Under the pieces are notes generated by a model. The model had not been told where the DNA came from, made no database searches, and worked only from the letters and a program-made list of their open reading frames with translations. The translations under genes were made by a program, and so were the position numbers. From Bacteroides sp. (GTDB taxonomy: Bacteria > Bacteroidota > Bacteroidia > Bacteroidales > Bacteroidaceae), in the NCBI GenBank assembly GCA_019416685.1, contig DXWV01000055.1, positions 124,001 through 188,000 of the forward strand: a stretch of 64,000 nucleotides of DNA, given 5' to 3'. Positions 37,417-46,587 of this stretch are shown here, one piece after another (within the stretch, counting starts at the first letter, position 1; each line of letters opens with the position of its first letter).

Positions 37417-40400
37417 TCAAATTCCCGCTTGCTTCTTCTGGATAAACTCCGTTGGAGTGTATCCGTAAAAGCTTTTGAAAGAATTAGAGAAATACGAATG
37501 ACTGTTGAACCCAAGCAATGCTGCAACTTCTGACACACTCATATCCGATTCTTTCAACATCTTTGCAGCTATTTCAAGACGTTTGTTACGGATCAGTTCG
37601 GTAGGTGAAAGTTCAGTAATAGACTTCAATTTACGGTATAAATTGGCCCGGCTGATACCAATTTCCTGGCAAAGCATTTCTACTCCCAGATTCTGATCTG
37701 AAATATTCTTTTCAATCACCTCAAACAGTTTCTGTGAGAAACGTTCATCAGCAGAAACAACTTCTATCCCCATTTCATCGGGAGAGAAACGCTTGCCGTA
37801 TAACTTCTTCAGCTGTGCCCTGCTCTCCAATAAGCTACGAATACGCAACCGCAACACATCCATATTGAAAGGCTTGATAATGTAATCATCTGCTCCGGCA
37901 GAAAAACCTTCTTTGATATGCATCACCATAGAACGTGCTGTCATCAAGATCACAGGAATATGACCAATACGCACATCGTTCTTTATCATAGAACACAGTT
38001 CGAGTCCGTTACGTTTAGGCATCATGATATCACTCAATACCAAATCAGGAAAGTGACTCACTGCTTTCTCATACCCCCTCACTCCATTGGAAGCTTCTAT
38101 AATATCATAATCATTCTCAAGGGATTTATGAAGGTATTCGCGAACATCTTTATCATCTTCCACCAGCAATATTTTATACTTCTGCCGCGCAAAATCTTCC
38201 GGTGCGGAAACACCGGGAGCAGATGCAGGAGGAGCAGCAGGCGCTACCGTTATTGACTCTGACATTTCCGTTCCGCCATTGGCTATATCCAATGAGTCGG
38301 CCTGAGAGTCCATAATCCCCTCTTCGCCAATAGAAGTATCTATTTCTTCTTCTTTAAAGGCCATAGAACTGATGGGTAACACCACAACAAAACAAGCTCC
38401 CGGATGATCCATATCCTCAATAAAAATACCTCCACGGCATAACTTTACTATTGAATACACCAAGCTCAATCCGATACCTGTACCAGGGACATTAGCGACC
38501 GTAGACTCCGGAACCTGATAGAAAGGAATAAATACTTTATCGCGTTCTTCTTTAGAAATTCCCTTACCGAAATCTTCTATTCGTAACATTAAATAACACA
38601 TTTCGTTACAATCGGCTTTAGAACAAATCTCACTCCGGTAACGTTCATCCAACTTTTCATAAGAGTAACTGCGTACCAACATCTTTATTTGCTTACCGGC
38701 AGGAGTATATTTAAAGGCATTGGAAAGTAAGTTGAAAACGAGTTTTTCCAACAAAGATTTATCATACCAGGCATCTATTTCCTCCGGTTGGCAATCAAGA
38801 CGGAAATCTATCTCATTCGTCTGCGCTACCTGACTGAAAGCATAATAAATCTCCTTTATAAACTCACAGACATTTCCTTTACTGACACGTAGCTGCATAT
38901 TACCTGTCTGATTCTTCTGTAAATCCATCATCTGATTGACGAGTAATAATAACTTCCGGGCATTCTTATAAATAATCCCCAGACGTTCACGCAGTTCACT
39001 GGGTAACCCCACTTGTTTTATCATCTCTTCAAACGGAGTGATGATAAGCAGCAACGGCGTACGAAGTTCATGCGAGAAATTAGTAAACAGGCGGAGCTTG
39101 GCCTGATGCAATTCTTCTTGTTGACGTTTCTCAAGCTGTTCTACACGAAGGTTCTCACGCAAACGACGGCGGGCATTCATATAGAACAAAATAATATATA
39201 TCACGCAAGAAAGTAATAATATGTAGAATACATATGCATACCATGTAGCCCATATAGGCGGATGAACAACGATGTGCAAGGACCGACCTTCGTTATTCCA
39301 CAGTCCGTCATTGTTGGACGCACGAACATGGAACGTATATTCACCCGGACGCAGATTGGTATAATAAGCCGAAGTACGCCCTCCCGCTTCATTCCAGCCT
39401 GTATCATATCCTTCCAGACGATAGGCATATCGATTCATATTATTGAATACAAAGTTCAGTGCCCAATAATCAATAGATATATTATTCTCATTATAAGAAA
39501 GGTGTATCTCGGACATATCATCCAACACACCGGGAAGTATACCGGAAGCATCACCCGGAGAAACAGGTTGATTATTAACACTTAACTGCTCCAGTACGAT
39601 AGGCGGAATATAACTGTTAACCTGCATCCTCAATGGTTGGAAAGTAATAAAACCATTGTTTGCCGTAAAGCAGATTGTACCATCGGGCATAGATGTTCCT
39701 CCGTGTAACGTAAACTCACGGACATCAACCCCATTACCTCTCTCGTAATTGTGTACCTTACCTGTCTTAGGATTATAGACAGCCACTCCCTGTGACGTAC
39801 TCATCCACAAATTGCCATCCCTCCCGATAATGAGTTTACAGACATTATTGTCAAGCAGGCCTTCCTGTTTCGTCACACAAAGATCGGCGCCACGTTCCGG
39901 ATCAAAACGGAAAATACCACTGCCATAAGTAGAAATCCAGATATCACCCGATTTGGTGCGATCTATGCTGGAGATATAATTGCCCGGTATGAATCCTTTG
40001 CTACTGGGAAAAGTATCTTTCCGGTAGTTATCCACTACTCCGGTATTCATATCATAACGATAAATTCCCGTAGAACGGGTACCGATTAACATTACCCCTT
40101 CCCGCTCTTCAAAAAGGCAACGGATACCAGGCATACTTACTTTCCGTCCCTGTGCATCTTCAAAAGTGTCTAACACCTTTCCATCCGGCGTAAAGCAAGC
40201 CAATGCGGATTCACGCCGGATAGTAGATGCCCAGAGATTGCCCCTGCTATCACGAAGTAACGAGTAAATCACTGCCGATTCAGGATATTTATAGAATAAC
40301 GAGAATTTACGGGTACGAAGATCAAAGCGATAAATTTCGCCAAAAGCTGTTCCGCACCAGATACAATCATCTTCCGGCAATACAGTCTTTATTATATTCG

Positions 40401-41604
40401 AATTATGAAGGGAAGGAGCTGTACGATCAAGCAAATAAAACTCTGTGCGCTGAGTTTCAGGGCTATAATTCAACAACCCATGTCCTTCTGTTGCAAGCCA
40501 TAAACTACCATCCTTGTCGGCACAAGCCGTACTGTAAATACCGGTTTGTATATTCAGCCTGTATCCGGGATCATGACGGACAAAGCGGTTCATAAGTTTT
40601 GAAAGCATTGTAATACCACCGGAATATGTACCAATCCACAGTATCTTAGCACTCGAAAGACAAAAGGCATAAACTGAAAAATGTCCCAGCGAATGAGTAC
40701 TTCCACTATAGTCAGCCACTTTTTCTATATTACGGGTAGTAAGGTTAAGAGCAAAAATACCGTCATAAGTGCCGATAAGCAACTGTCCGTCCCATTCTAC
40801 AAGACAGCGTATAAAATCATTCTTCAAACCACTGTTTTTACTTGTATAATGAGTAATACGGTTGTTGCGCAAATCAATGCAATTCAGACCATAGAGGTGA
40901 CAGCCTACCCATATCTGTTTCAAATGATCTTCATAAATACTTGAAACAGCATTATTTGACAAAGCCAGATTAGTCTGTTGTGAATAGTGGCTGATAACCT
41001 GCATCTGTTGATCGCAAACATATACACCATCGTCATGTGTACCTATCCAGAACTTACCCGTTGAATCCTCAAATATGACAGATACACTAATTGAACCACC
41101 TCCATCTATAATCTCAATCGGAAAGAAACGATCTTCCTGTGGCTTATAAAGAAAAATACCCTTCCGATTGCCTACCCATACACGTCCGGAACGATCTACA
41201 AAAACAGATTGTACAGCATCTCTCAGTATACCTTTATCGTCCAGATAACGACGAATACGATTCGTATGCTGACAAAGACGATTAAGTCCATAACCGGTCC
41301 CTATCCAAAGCGCGCGACCGGGTTCTTCGGCCAAAGAAAGAATATCGCTATTAGTAAGACTCAATGAGTCAGATGGATTCTCCTGATAGACTGTATACTC
41401 TTTCCCATTATAACGATTCAGCCCATTTTTAGTCCCCAACCAGATATACCCCCTGGAGTCCTGATGAATGACCCTGACAGAAAGTTGTGAAAGCCCCTCA
41501 TTAATATGCGGACTATAATAAAATGAGTTTCTTATATCCTGTGCCAGGGTATAAGACATACCTGTCAGCAACAGATATGTCAACAATAGTGTTTTTCTTA
41601 GCAT
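37417..41604 (-). CDS. Hybrid two-component system regulator (HTCS)
   Basis: 1395 residues, typical HTCS length. Signal peptide; about 14 Reg_prop beta-propeller repeats (GYIWLGTKNGLNRYNG, GRALWIGTGYGLNRL) to about 680; Y_Y_Y domain (YRLEGYDTGWNEAGG); membrane helix near 790-805; HisKA with FSHELRTPLLL (histidine near 842); HATPase (NLLSNAFKYTPAGK, GTGIGLSLVYSIV); receiver KILLVEDDKDVREY with aspartate near 1191 (LVLSDIMMP); AraC HTH at about 1300-1395. The periplasmic part senses an oligosaccharide and the DNA-binding end activates PUL promoters. It is transcribed alone from its own promoter, between two enzyme operons it probably controls. Confidence 0.95.
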   Translation of the reverse strand: MLRKTLLLTYLLLTGMSYTLAQDIRNSFYYSPHINEGLSQLSVRVIHQDSRGYIWLGTKNGLNRYNGKEYTVYQENPSDSLSLTNSDILSLAEEPGRALWIGTGYGLNRLCQHTNRIRRYLDDKGILRDAVQSVFVDRSGRVWVGNRKGIFLYKPQEDRFFPIEIIDGGGSISVSVIFEDSTGKFWIGTHDDGVYVCDQQMQVISHYSQQTNLALSNNAVSSIYEDHLKQIWVGCHLYGLNCIDLRNNRITHYTSKNSGLKNDFIRCLVEWDGQLLIGTYDGIFALNLTTRNIEKVADYSGSTHSLGHFSVYAFCLSSAKILWIGTYSGGITMLSKLMNRFVRHDPGYRLNIQTGIYSTACADKDGSLWLATEGHGLLNYSPETQRTEFYLLDRTAPSLHNSNIIKTVLPEDDCIWCGTAFGEIYRFDLRTRKFSLFYKYPESAVIYSLLRDSRGNLWASTIRRESALACFTPDGKVLDTFEDAQGRKVSMPGIRCLFEEREGVMLIGTRSTGIYRYDMNTGVVDNYRKDTFPSSKGFIPGNYISSIDRTKSGDIWISTYGSGIFRFDPERGADLCVTKQEGLLDNNVCKLIIGRDGNLWMSTSQGVAVYNPKTGKVHNYERGNGVDVREFTLHGGTSMPDGTICFTANNGFITFQPLRMQVNSYIPPIVLEQLSVNNQPVSPGDASGILPGVLDDMSEIHLSYNENNISIDYWALNFVFNNMNRYAYRLEGYDTGWNEAGGRTSAYYTNLRPGEYTFHVRASNNDGLWNNEGRSLHIVVHPPIWATWYAYVFYILLLSCVIYIILFYMNARRRLRENLRVEQLEKRQQEELHQAKLRLFTNFSHELRTPLLLIITPFEEMIKQVGLPSELRERLGIIYKNARKLLLLVNQMMDLQKNQTGNMQLRVSKGNVCEFIKEIYYAFSQVAQTNEIDFRLDCQPEEIDAWYDKSLLEKLVFNLLSNAFKYTPAGKQIKMLVRSYSYEKLDERYRSEICSKADCNEMCYLMLRIEDFGKGISKEERDKVFIPFYQVPESTVANVPGTGIGLSLVYSIVKLCRGGIFIEDMDHPGACFVVVLPISSMAFKEEEIDTSIGEEGIMDSQADSLDIANGGTEMSESITVAPAAPPASAPGVSAPEDFARQKYKILLVEDDKDVREYLHKSLENDYDIIEASNGVRGYEKAVSHFPDLVLSDIMMPKRNGLELCSMIKNDVRIGHIPVILMTARSMVMHIKEGFSAGADDYIIKPFNMDVLRLRIRSLLESRAQLKKLYGKRFSPDEMGIEVVSADERFSQKLFEVIEKNISDQNLGVEMLCQEIGISRANLYRKLKSITELSPTELIRNKRLEIAAKMLKESDMSVSEVAALLGFNSHSYFSNSFKSFYGYTPTEFIQKKQAGI

Positions 41605-41633
41605 GGTTATAGTTTCGATAGATTAATACATAG

Positions 41634-41641
41634 CAAATATA
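41634..41641 (-). promoter_or_regulatory. Promoter -7 box of the HTCS gene
   Basis: Minus-strand TATATTTG matches TAnnTTTG, 29 bp before the ATG at 41604. GAGAC-containing repeats at 41701 and 41722 lie upstream, where an activator site would be. Confidence 0.6.
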
Positions 41642-41803
41642 ATAAAAACCTATAAACAGTAGAACTCTCCTTTTACATATATTCAAAAAGAGAAATGAAA
41701 TGAGACGATAATTATAGAAAAAGAGACAGAAACTATACCCCTGTTTCCGAAAAAAGAGACAAAGCCATCACTGCTATCTAAAAGAAGTACCGAAAAACAA
41801 AAA

Positions 41804-41837
41804 TATCCCGGTAAAAGAAATAGATCTTACCGGGATA
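41804..41837 (-). terminator. Intrinsic terminator after the six-hairpin glycosidase gene
   Basis: TATCCCGGTAA at 41804-41814 pairs with TTACCGGGATA at 41827-41837. On the minus strand the hairpin is followed by TTTTTGTTTTT. It ends the glycosidase operon 25 bp past the stop at 41862 and separates it from the HTCS gene. Confidence 0.85.
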
Positions 41838-41861
41838 AAGAAAAAGTGACTGAACAGAGTT

Positions 41862-43883
41862 TTATAGTTTCACTGTCATAGTCTGCCCTTCGTTAATGGT
41901 TTTCTTTATAGTTTTTTTCCCATTGATAATTGTAACCACCAACTTACTACCAGCACGTTTCACCTGTATATCAAAGTCAGCACCAAAGGCACGCACATGA
42001 TTCAGATTGGCATATTCCCACTCTTGCGGAAGACGCGGAGTCATTTCAAAACTACGCAAACCTGTGGGGCGAATACCAAAAAGCCCTTCTGTATAGATAC
42101 GGCAATAAAGCCCACTTTCGGCAGAGAGATGACGCTGATTACCTTCGGGCCAGGCCTCAATAGCATACGGTACATGATCGCCCAACAGACGGCGATGAGA
42201 ATACTTCTTGAGAAATGCCATACCGCGACCCACTTCTCCTGCAGCAATTGTACCACGAAGTGCATAGAGAGTGGAACGATCCCAGAAGGTTTCCGTACCA
42301 GCCTGAGTTAACAGTCCATCGTCTGTCCAGAGGCGAGGTGAGAAAAGAGCATCGATAGTACCTTTTGCACGAGTATAAATACCCACAGTAAGCGGCATGC
42401 AGATCCAGGAACGAAGGATATCATTACCTTCATAGTATCGATAACTGGGGAAACCTTCTATTTCGTAACCAAAGTGTGATTCAATGGCCTGTTCCAAATC
42501 ATCAGCTTGGCGGGTATATGTTTTGATTTGTGCAGAAGAAATACCCAGTTCACGTCCCAAAAGGGCAGCAGAACGTAGCGCGTCATAATAGAGTGAAGAA
42601 GTACAAAGATTAGCATCTCCTGCAGGAAAACGATTTTCAAGTTCATCAGAGTTAGAAGCTACCACACCGGCAGGTGTCAGCTTACGGTGACAGTATTCCA
42701 GACACCATTCGATAAGAGGCCATAACTCCCGGGCTTCTTCTTTATCACCACGGGCAAGGGCATACCGGGCAGCACCATAAGCAATCATAGCCCCATCTCC
42801 CCGGTCTTTGGCTCCATGCCAAGTGCCTACCCCTTCGGAAATGATAGAACTGGGAATAGGACGGTATTCATCATTCATAAAACGAGCAAAATGCCGGAAA
42901 GAGTTCAAAGCAGATTCATTACCTATTTCATATCCCAGATAAGGGAAGAAAGGATTGATATACTCTGCCTGGTCATTGGCCCAGATAGCTGCATAATATG
43001 CTTCGCCACCGGGACCATGCATCAGACCGCCTTTTGTACGATAGATACTTTCGGCTCCACGAAGCTTGGCAAAAGCAAACATACGATTTAATACAGGGTC
43101 GGGAGTGTCAAGTATAAGATTGTTCCACCATTGATTGATCAGTGCCTGACGTCCGGCACGTTCCGATTCAATATTAATGCGGGACAATGCTGCATCACCT
43201 GCTTTACGACCGGAAAAAATAGCATAGAACTCGAGTTTACCACCTGGCTCCACCTTAAAAGTTCCGTTTTTTGAAAGAGAGGCTTCAATGGTATAAGCGC
43301 CATAAACTCCAGCTTCCCCAGGAGTATTATACATCACTTTCCACTCGGGAACACGCATTGTGACAGGGTGCTCTCCGGCATTGGTAAAAGAATACTCCTC
43401 ACAATAATAATCATTATTGGGCGAAGGATATAGGGTTCGGGTCAGTTGAATAGCATTCTCTACTTCTTTCCGGCTACGAATATAACCAAAAGAACTACGA
43501 ATTGTCATGATACCATTAAAGTTAATATCGCTGACACGTTCATTTAGCAAAGTCTGATCGTCAATAGTAACCATAGCCGGGATATTGACCTCAAAACGTT
43601 GCTTGAGATTGTTTTGTGTTTTATTGGGTTGCATACGAAGCATGGGGAAGACAAGACTGCGATTGAGGTGAAAAGCCCCGTCAGCATCTACTCCATAACG
43701 AAGAACAACAGAGAGACGCTGTCCACTCATTTCAAGATGATCATAATGGGGAATGTCTTCTTTAATCTGCCAACGAATAGAACCTTCGGGAGTGATATCC
43801 CAACGGTCTTTATTCTGTGCCGAAAGGGTTAATCCGGCAAAGACAAAGAAAAGAGATAGAGAGATTAGTTTTTTGTTCATCAT
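41862..43883 (-). CDS. Six-hairpin (alpha/alpha)6 glycosidase-like protein, family uncertain
   Basis: 673 residues with a signal peptide. The N-terminal beta-sandwich (IEMSGQRL-like segment, VVLRYGVDADGAFHLNRSLVFPML) leads to an (alpha/alpha)6 barrel from about 260: HGPGGEAYYAAIWANDQAEYINPFF, ISEGVGTWHGAKDRGDGAMIAYGAA, WPEGNQRHLSAESGLYCRIYTEG. The WANDQAEY aspartate and the late ESGLYCRI glutamate sit where six-hairpin glycosidases keep their acid and base. It may belong near GH142 or GH63/GH78-like clans, but I cannot name the family. Last gene of the operon with GH36, GH31, GH97 and GH28. Confidence 0.65.
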   Translation of the reverse strand: MMNKKLISLSLFFVFAGLTLSAQNKDRWDITPEGSIRWQIKEDIPHYDHLEMSGQRLSVVLRYGVDADGAFHLNRSLVFPMLRMQPNKTQNNLKQRFEVNIPAMVTIDDQTLLNERVSDINFNGIMTIRSSFGYIRSRKEVENAIQLTRTLYPSPNNDYYCEEYSFTNAGEHPVTMRVPEWKVMYNTPGEAGVYGAYTIEASLSKNGTFKVEPGGKLEFYAIFSGRKAGDAALSRINIESERAGRQALINQWWNNLILDTPDPVLNRMFAFAKLRGAESIYRTKGGLMHGPGGEAYYAAIWANDQAEYINPFFPYLGYEIGNESALNSFRHFARFMNDEYRPIPSSIISEGVGTWHGAKDRGDGAMIAYGAARYALARGDKEEARELWPLIEWCLEYCHRKLTPAGVVASNSDELENRFPAGDANLCTSSLYYDALRSAALLGRELGISSAQIKTYTRQADDLEQAIESHFGYEIEGFPSYRYYEGNDILRSWICMPLTVGIYTRAKGTIDALFSPRLWTDDGLLTQAGTETFWDRSTLYALRGTIAAGEVGRGMAFLKKYSHRRLLGDHVPYAIEAWPEGNQRHLSAESGLYCRIYTEGLFGIRPTGLRSFEMTPRLPQEWEYANLNHVRAFGADFDIQVKRAGSKLVVTIINGKKTIKKTINEGQTMTVKL

Positions 43884-44223
43884 AATTATTATTTAATGGG
43901 TTATGAATATCATTCAACAGGCAATCTGCCTGTATCCACTTTGACTGTGTGCAGTCCACACCTTGCCTGCATGCAGTATATAGGCGTAGGCTACATACAG
44001 GCAAGGCGTTAACTACAAACAGGCCTTACAAAATGTAAACGGAACATCAATTGTGCAAATTACGCAAATAAATTTGTAAGAATAGCGTTCCATCGAAGAT
44101 AAATAATGTAACAATCAAACTGCTTTATGCCGACGTACCTCCCCCTCCCTTTTGAGCCCTCCTCTTTCCAGGGAAGATATAGCCCCCAGCGCAGCCCCAC
44201 TGTCCACTATCAATTGTCAACTG
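43884..44223. other. Intergenic region with repeats before the six-hairpin gene
   Basis: 340 bp. From 43918 to about 44030 there are several GCCTG/CAGGC units (CAGGCAATCTGCCTG, CCTTGCCTG, CAGGCAAGG, ACAGGCCTT) able to form nested hairpins. Near 44139-44180 is a CCTCCCCCTCCC... repeat and at 44200-44243 a CAATTGTCAACTGTCAATT repeat. No gene or clear promoter box is seen. Confidence 0.55.
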
Positions 44224-46434
44224 TCAATTCTCCACTGTCAACAGAATCACTGCACTCTCAAACTGATTGCTGAGCGGATTTGCGATACCAGCTGTCATCA
44301 ACTCTGCTCCGGTGAAGAGTTTACCATGGGCGGCAAAACGAGAAGGTGCCATCCGAAGGGTACTTCCCCGACCGGGAAGGTCCTGCCCCTTCGGAAGGTT
44401 CACTTCTGTAATACGGTAACGTTTATTGGCATCCAATCCATTTAATAGAATGGCAGGAACGTTACCATCTTCTGTCTGATAAATATAAACAACCGCACGT
44501 TCTTTATCTTCGGAGACATAGCTCAATGATGCTACCGGCTGTTCATACGGAGAAACCAAACGGTACAAATCACCCTGCATCACCAACGGACGGATACTTT
44601 CTTTATAAAGTTTCACAGCAGCAGCCAGTTGTTCACGCTCTTCGGGAGTAGCCTTATCCAGTGCTAAATCGATACCGAAAGAGCCACTTAATGCCACATC
44701 AATCGCCATTTTCAGATGACGTTTGCCCATACGCGTCACATGTGCCGAGATAGTACTTGCCGGGAAAAAGTGAGAAAAGCCCCACTGAATCTTGATACGT
44801 CCCAACGGATCAGTATTATCACTCGGCCAGAAACTATGAAAGTATTGCATAGAACCATAATCCACACGCCCCGAACCTCCGGCACAAAGCATTGCCATCA
44901 CATCCGGAAAACCTTTTGCAAAGCGGTCCATCAACCGGTAGAGTGCCCAATTATAATCTATCAACAGATGACTTTGTTTGTCCGGCTGCAAATAGGTAGA
45001 ACCCGGCTGCGTCACATAGCGGTTGCAGTCCCACTTCACATACGAAATATCCGGATTGGGACGTAGTGTTTTGTCTATTACCTCCCATTCATACTGTTGC
45101 ACTTCAGGACGTGTCAGGTCGAGTATCTCCTGATGACGACCCAGAATCGGTTCACGCTTCTGCTGGGTAATAATCCATTCAGGATGTTTATTATAGAGTT
45201 CACTTTGTGGGTTTACCATCTCCGGTTCCAGCCAGATGCCAAAGCCTACTTTACGTTTCAGAGCTTCTTTAGCTATATACGAGAGCCCCCGCGGAAGTTT
45301 TTTCGTAGATACTTCCCAATCGCCCAGACCATGTTTGTCGTCATCACGAGAATAGGATCCGTTGCCAAACCAACCATCATCTAATAAGAAGAGTTCGGCA
45401 CCAATTTGACGTGCACCATCGAAAAGTCCTTTCAGACGCTCTTCATCAAATGTACAGTGAGTCGCTTCCCAGTTATTGAGCAATACAGGACGGTCTTTTT
45501 CTGCATCGCGGATACCGTAAGCACGTGCCCAACGATGAAATTTACGACTAATATCACCTTTGCCTTGTTTACTGTAAGTGTAAAGAACAGCAGGTGTAAT
45601 GAAGGTATCACCACGTTCCAGATGATATTGCGAACCTACCGGATTGATGCCAGTCAACATACGAAGATTATTATTCCAGTCTACTTCAAAAGCAAGCTGA
45701 AAACTACCTGCCCACTTCAAAGAACCGGCAAGTACTTCGCCCATATTTTCATCGGCTTTACCATTAAGAGAAAGGAGAAAAGAAGGGATACGCATCTGAT
45801 TGGCACGTATACCAAGTTTGGAATCAAGAACTTTAATACCTGTGGTAAGTTCTTCTTCGGCAAGAGTCGCTTCACGTTTATAATTACCTATAAATTGAGT
45901 AAGCCGGTAATTCTTTGCTTTCAGTATAGGAGATGCAGAAGCATAGCGATAAAGTATCACCTTGCCTTTTTCATTATGTGTGATTGTGTTCCATATCTCC
46001 ATCATACTGGTAGATTCATAGCACTTGATGTAGACATCTACAGAGAAAGGATAGGCGGGATCTTTCAGAGAAATAACGGTTTGTGTAATACCATTACCAA
46101 GTTGCTCCGTTCTATGATTTGTATAGAGCAATTCCGTAGAGGTATTACCGTCTACATGGGTAGCTTGCAAGGCAGGTTCAGTCAGTACACCATTGCCGTA
46201 AGGAGGAAGAAACTCCCACTCACGCGAAGGCATTTTAACGGGAACTGTTACCTCTTTAGATACATCACCAAAAGCAAGCTGATAAAGGCGGCCGTCAGTA
46301 CCAACCATAAAAGATAATTTCAGATCACCGGAGGTAACATTAAATAATTGTTTTGCTATAGGATTGTCATCTGCTGCCCGGGCTAACAGAGGGCATAAAG
46401 ACAAAAGGAAAAAGAGATAGATGTATTTCTTCAT
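44224..46434 (-). CDS. GH36 alpha-galactosidase
   Basis: 736 residues with a signal peptide ending near ARAAD. The N-terminal beta-supersandwich is followed by the TIM barrel: LFLLDDGWFGNGSYSRDDDKHGLGDW, GIWLEPEMVNPQSELY, the nucleophile aspartate in SYVKWDCNRYVT (about 466) and the acid/base aspartate in FWPSDNTDPLGR (about 538). All match GH36 alpha-galactosidases, which remove terminal alpha-galactose in the periplasm. The last residues (TVEN) and stop codon are encoded by an intergenic repeat. Confidence 0.92.
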   Translation of the reverse strand: MKKYIYLFFLLSLCPLLARAADDNPIAKQLFNVTSGDLKLSFMVGTDGRLYQLAFGDVSKEVTVPVKMPSREWEFLPPYGNGVLTEPALQATHVDGNTSTELLYTNHRTEQLGNGITQTVISLKDPAYPFSVDVYIKCYESTSMMEIWNTITHNEKGKVILYRYASASPILKAKNYRLTQFIGNYKREATLAEEELTTGIKVLDSKLGIRANQMRIPSFLLSLNGKADENMGEVLAGSLKWAGSFQLAFEVDWNNNLRMLTGINPVGSQYHLERGDTFITPAVLYTYSKQGKGDISRKFHRWARAYGIRDAEKDRPVLLNNWEATHCTFDEERLKGLFDGARQIGAELFLLDDGWFGNGSYSRDDDKHGLGDWEVSTKKLPRGLSYIAKEALKRKVGFGIWLEPEMVNPQSELYNKHPEWIITQQKREPILGRHQEILDLTRPEVQQYEWEVIDKTLRPNPDISYVKWDCNRYVTQPGSTYLQPDKQSHLLIDYNWALYRLMDRFAKGFPDVMAMLCAGGSGRVDYGSMQYFHSFWPSDNTDPLGRIKIQWGFSHFFPASTISAHVTRMGKRHLKMAIDVALSGSFGIDLALDKATPEEREQLAAAVKLYKESIRPLVMQGDLYRLVSPYEQPVASLSYVSEDKERAVVYIYQTEDGNVPAILLNGLDANKRYRITEVNLPKGQDLPGRGSTLRMAPSRFAAHGKLFTGAELMTAGIANPLSNQFESAVILLTVEN

Positions 46435-46587
46435 TTTAGTTGAAAATTAAAAGTTTATTTAGTTGAAAATTGAAAGTTGAAAATGAGCTGTATTGTACCG
46501 ATACACCTCCCCTGCCCTTCGGGCACCCCCTCTCAGAGGGGAATGTGCTGCACTATCATCTACATAGCAACTGTCAATTGTCAACTA

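Noticed and set aside
45406..46317. 303-residue plus-strand ORF
   Set aside because: It is fully antisense to the GH36 gene, whose family motifs are clear; its own protein has skewed composition and no recognisable domain.
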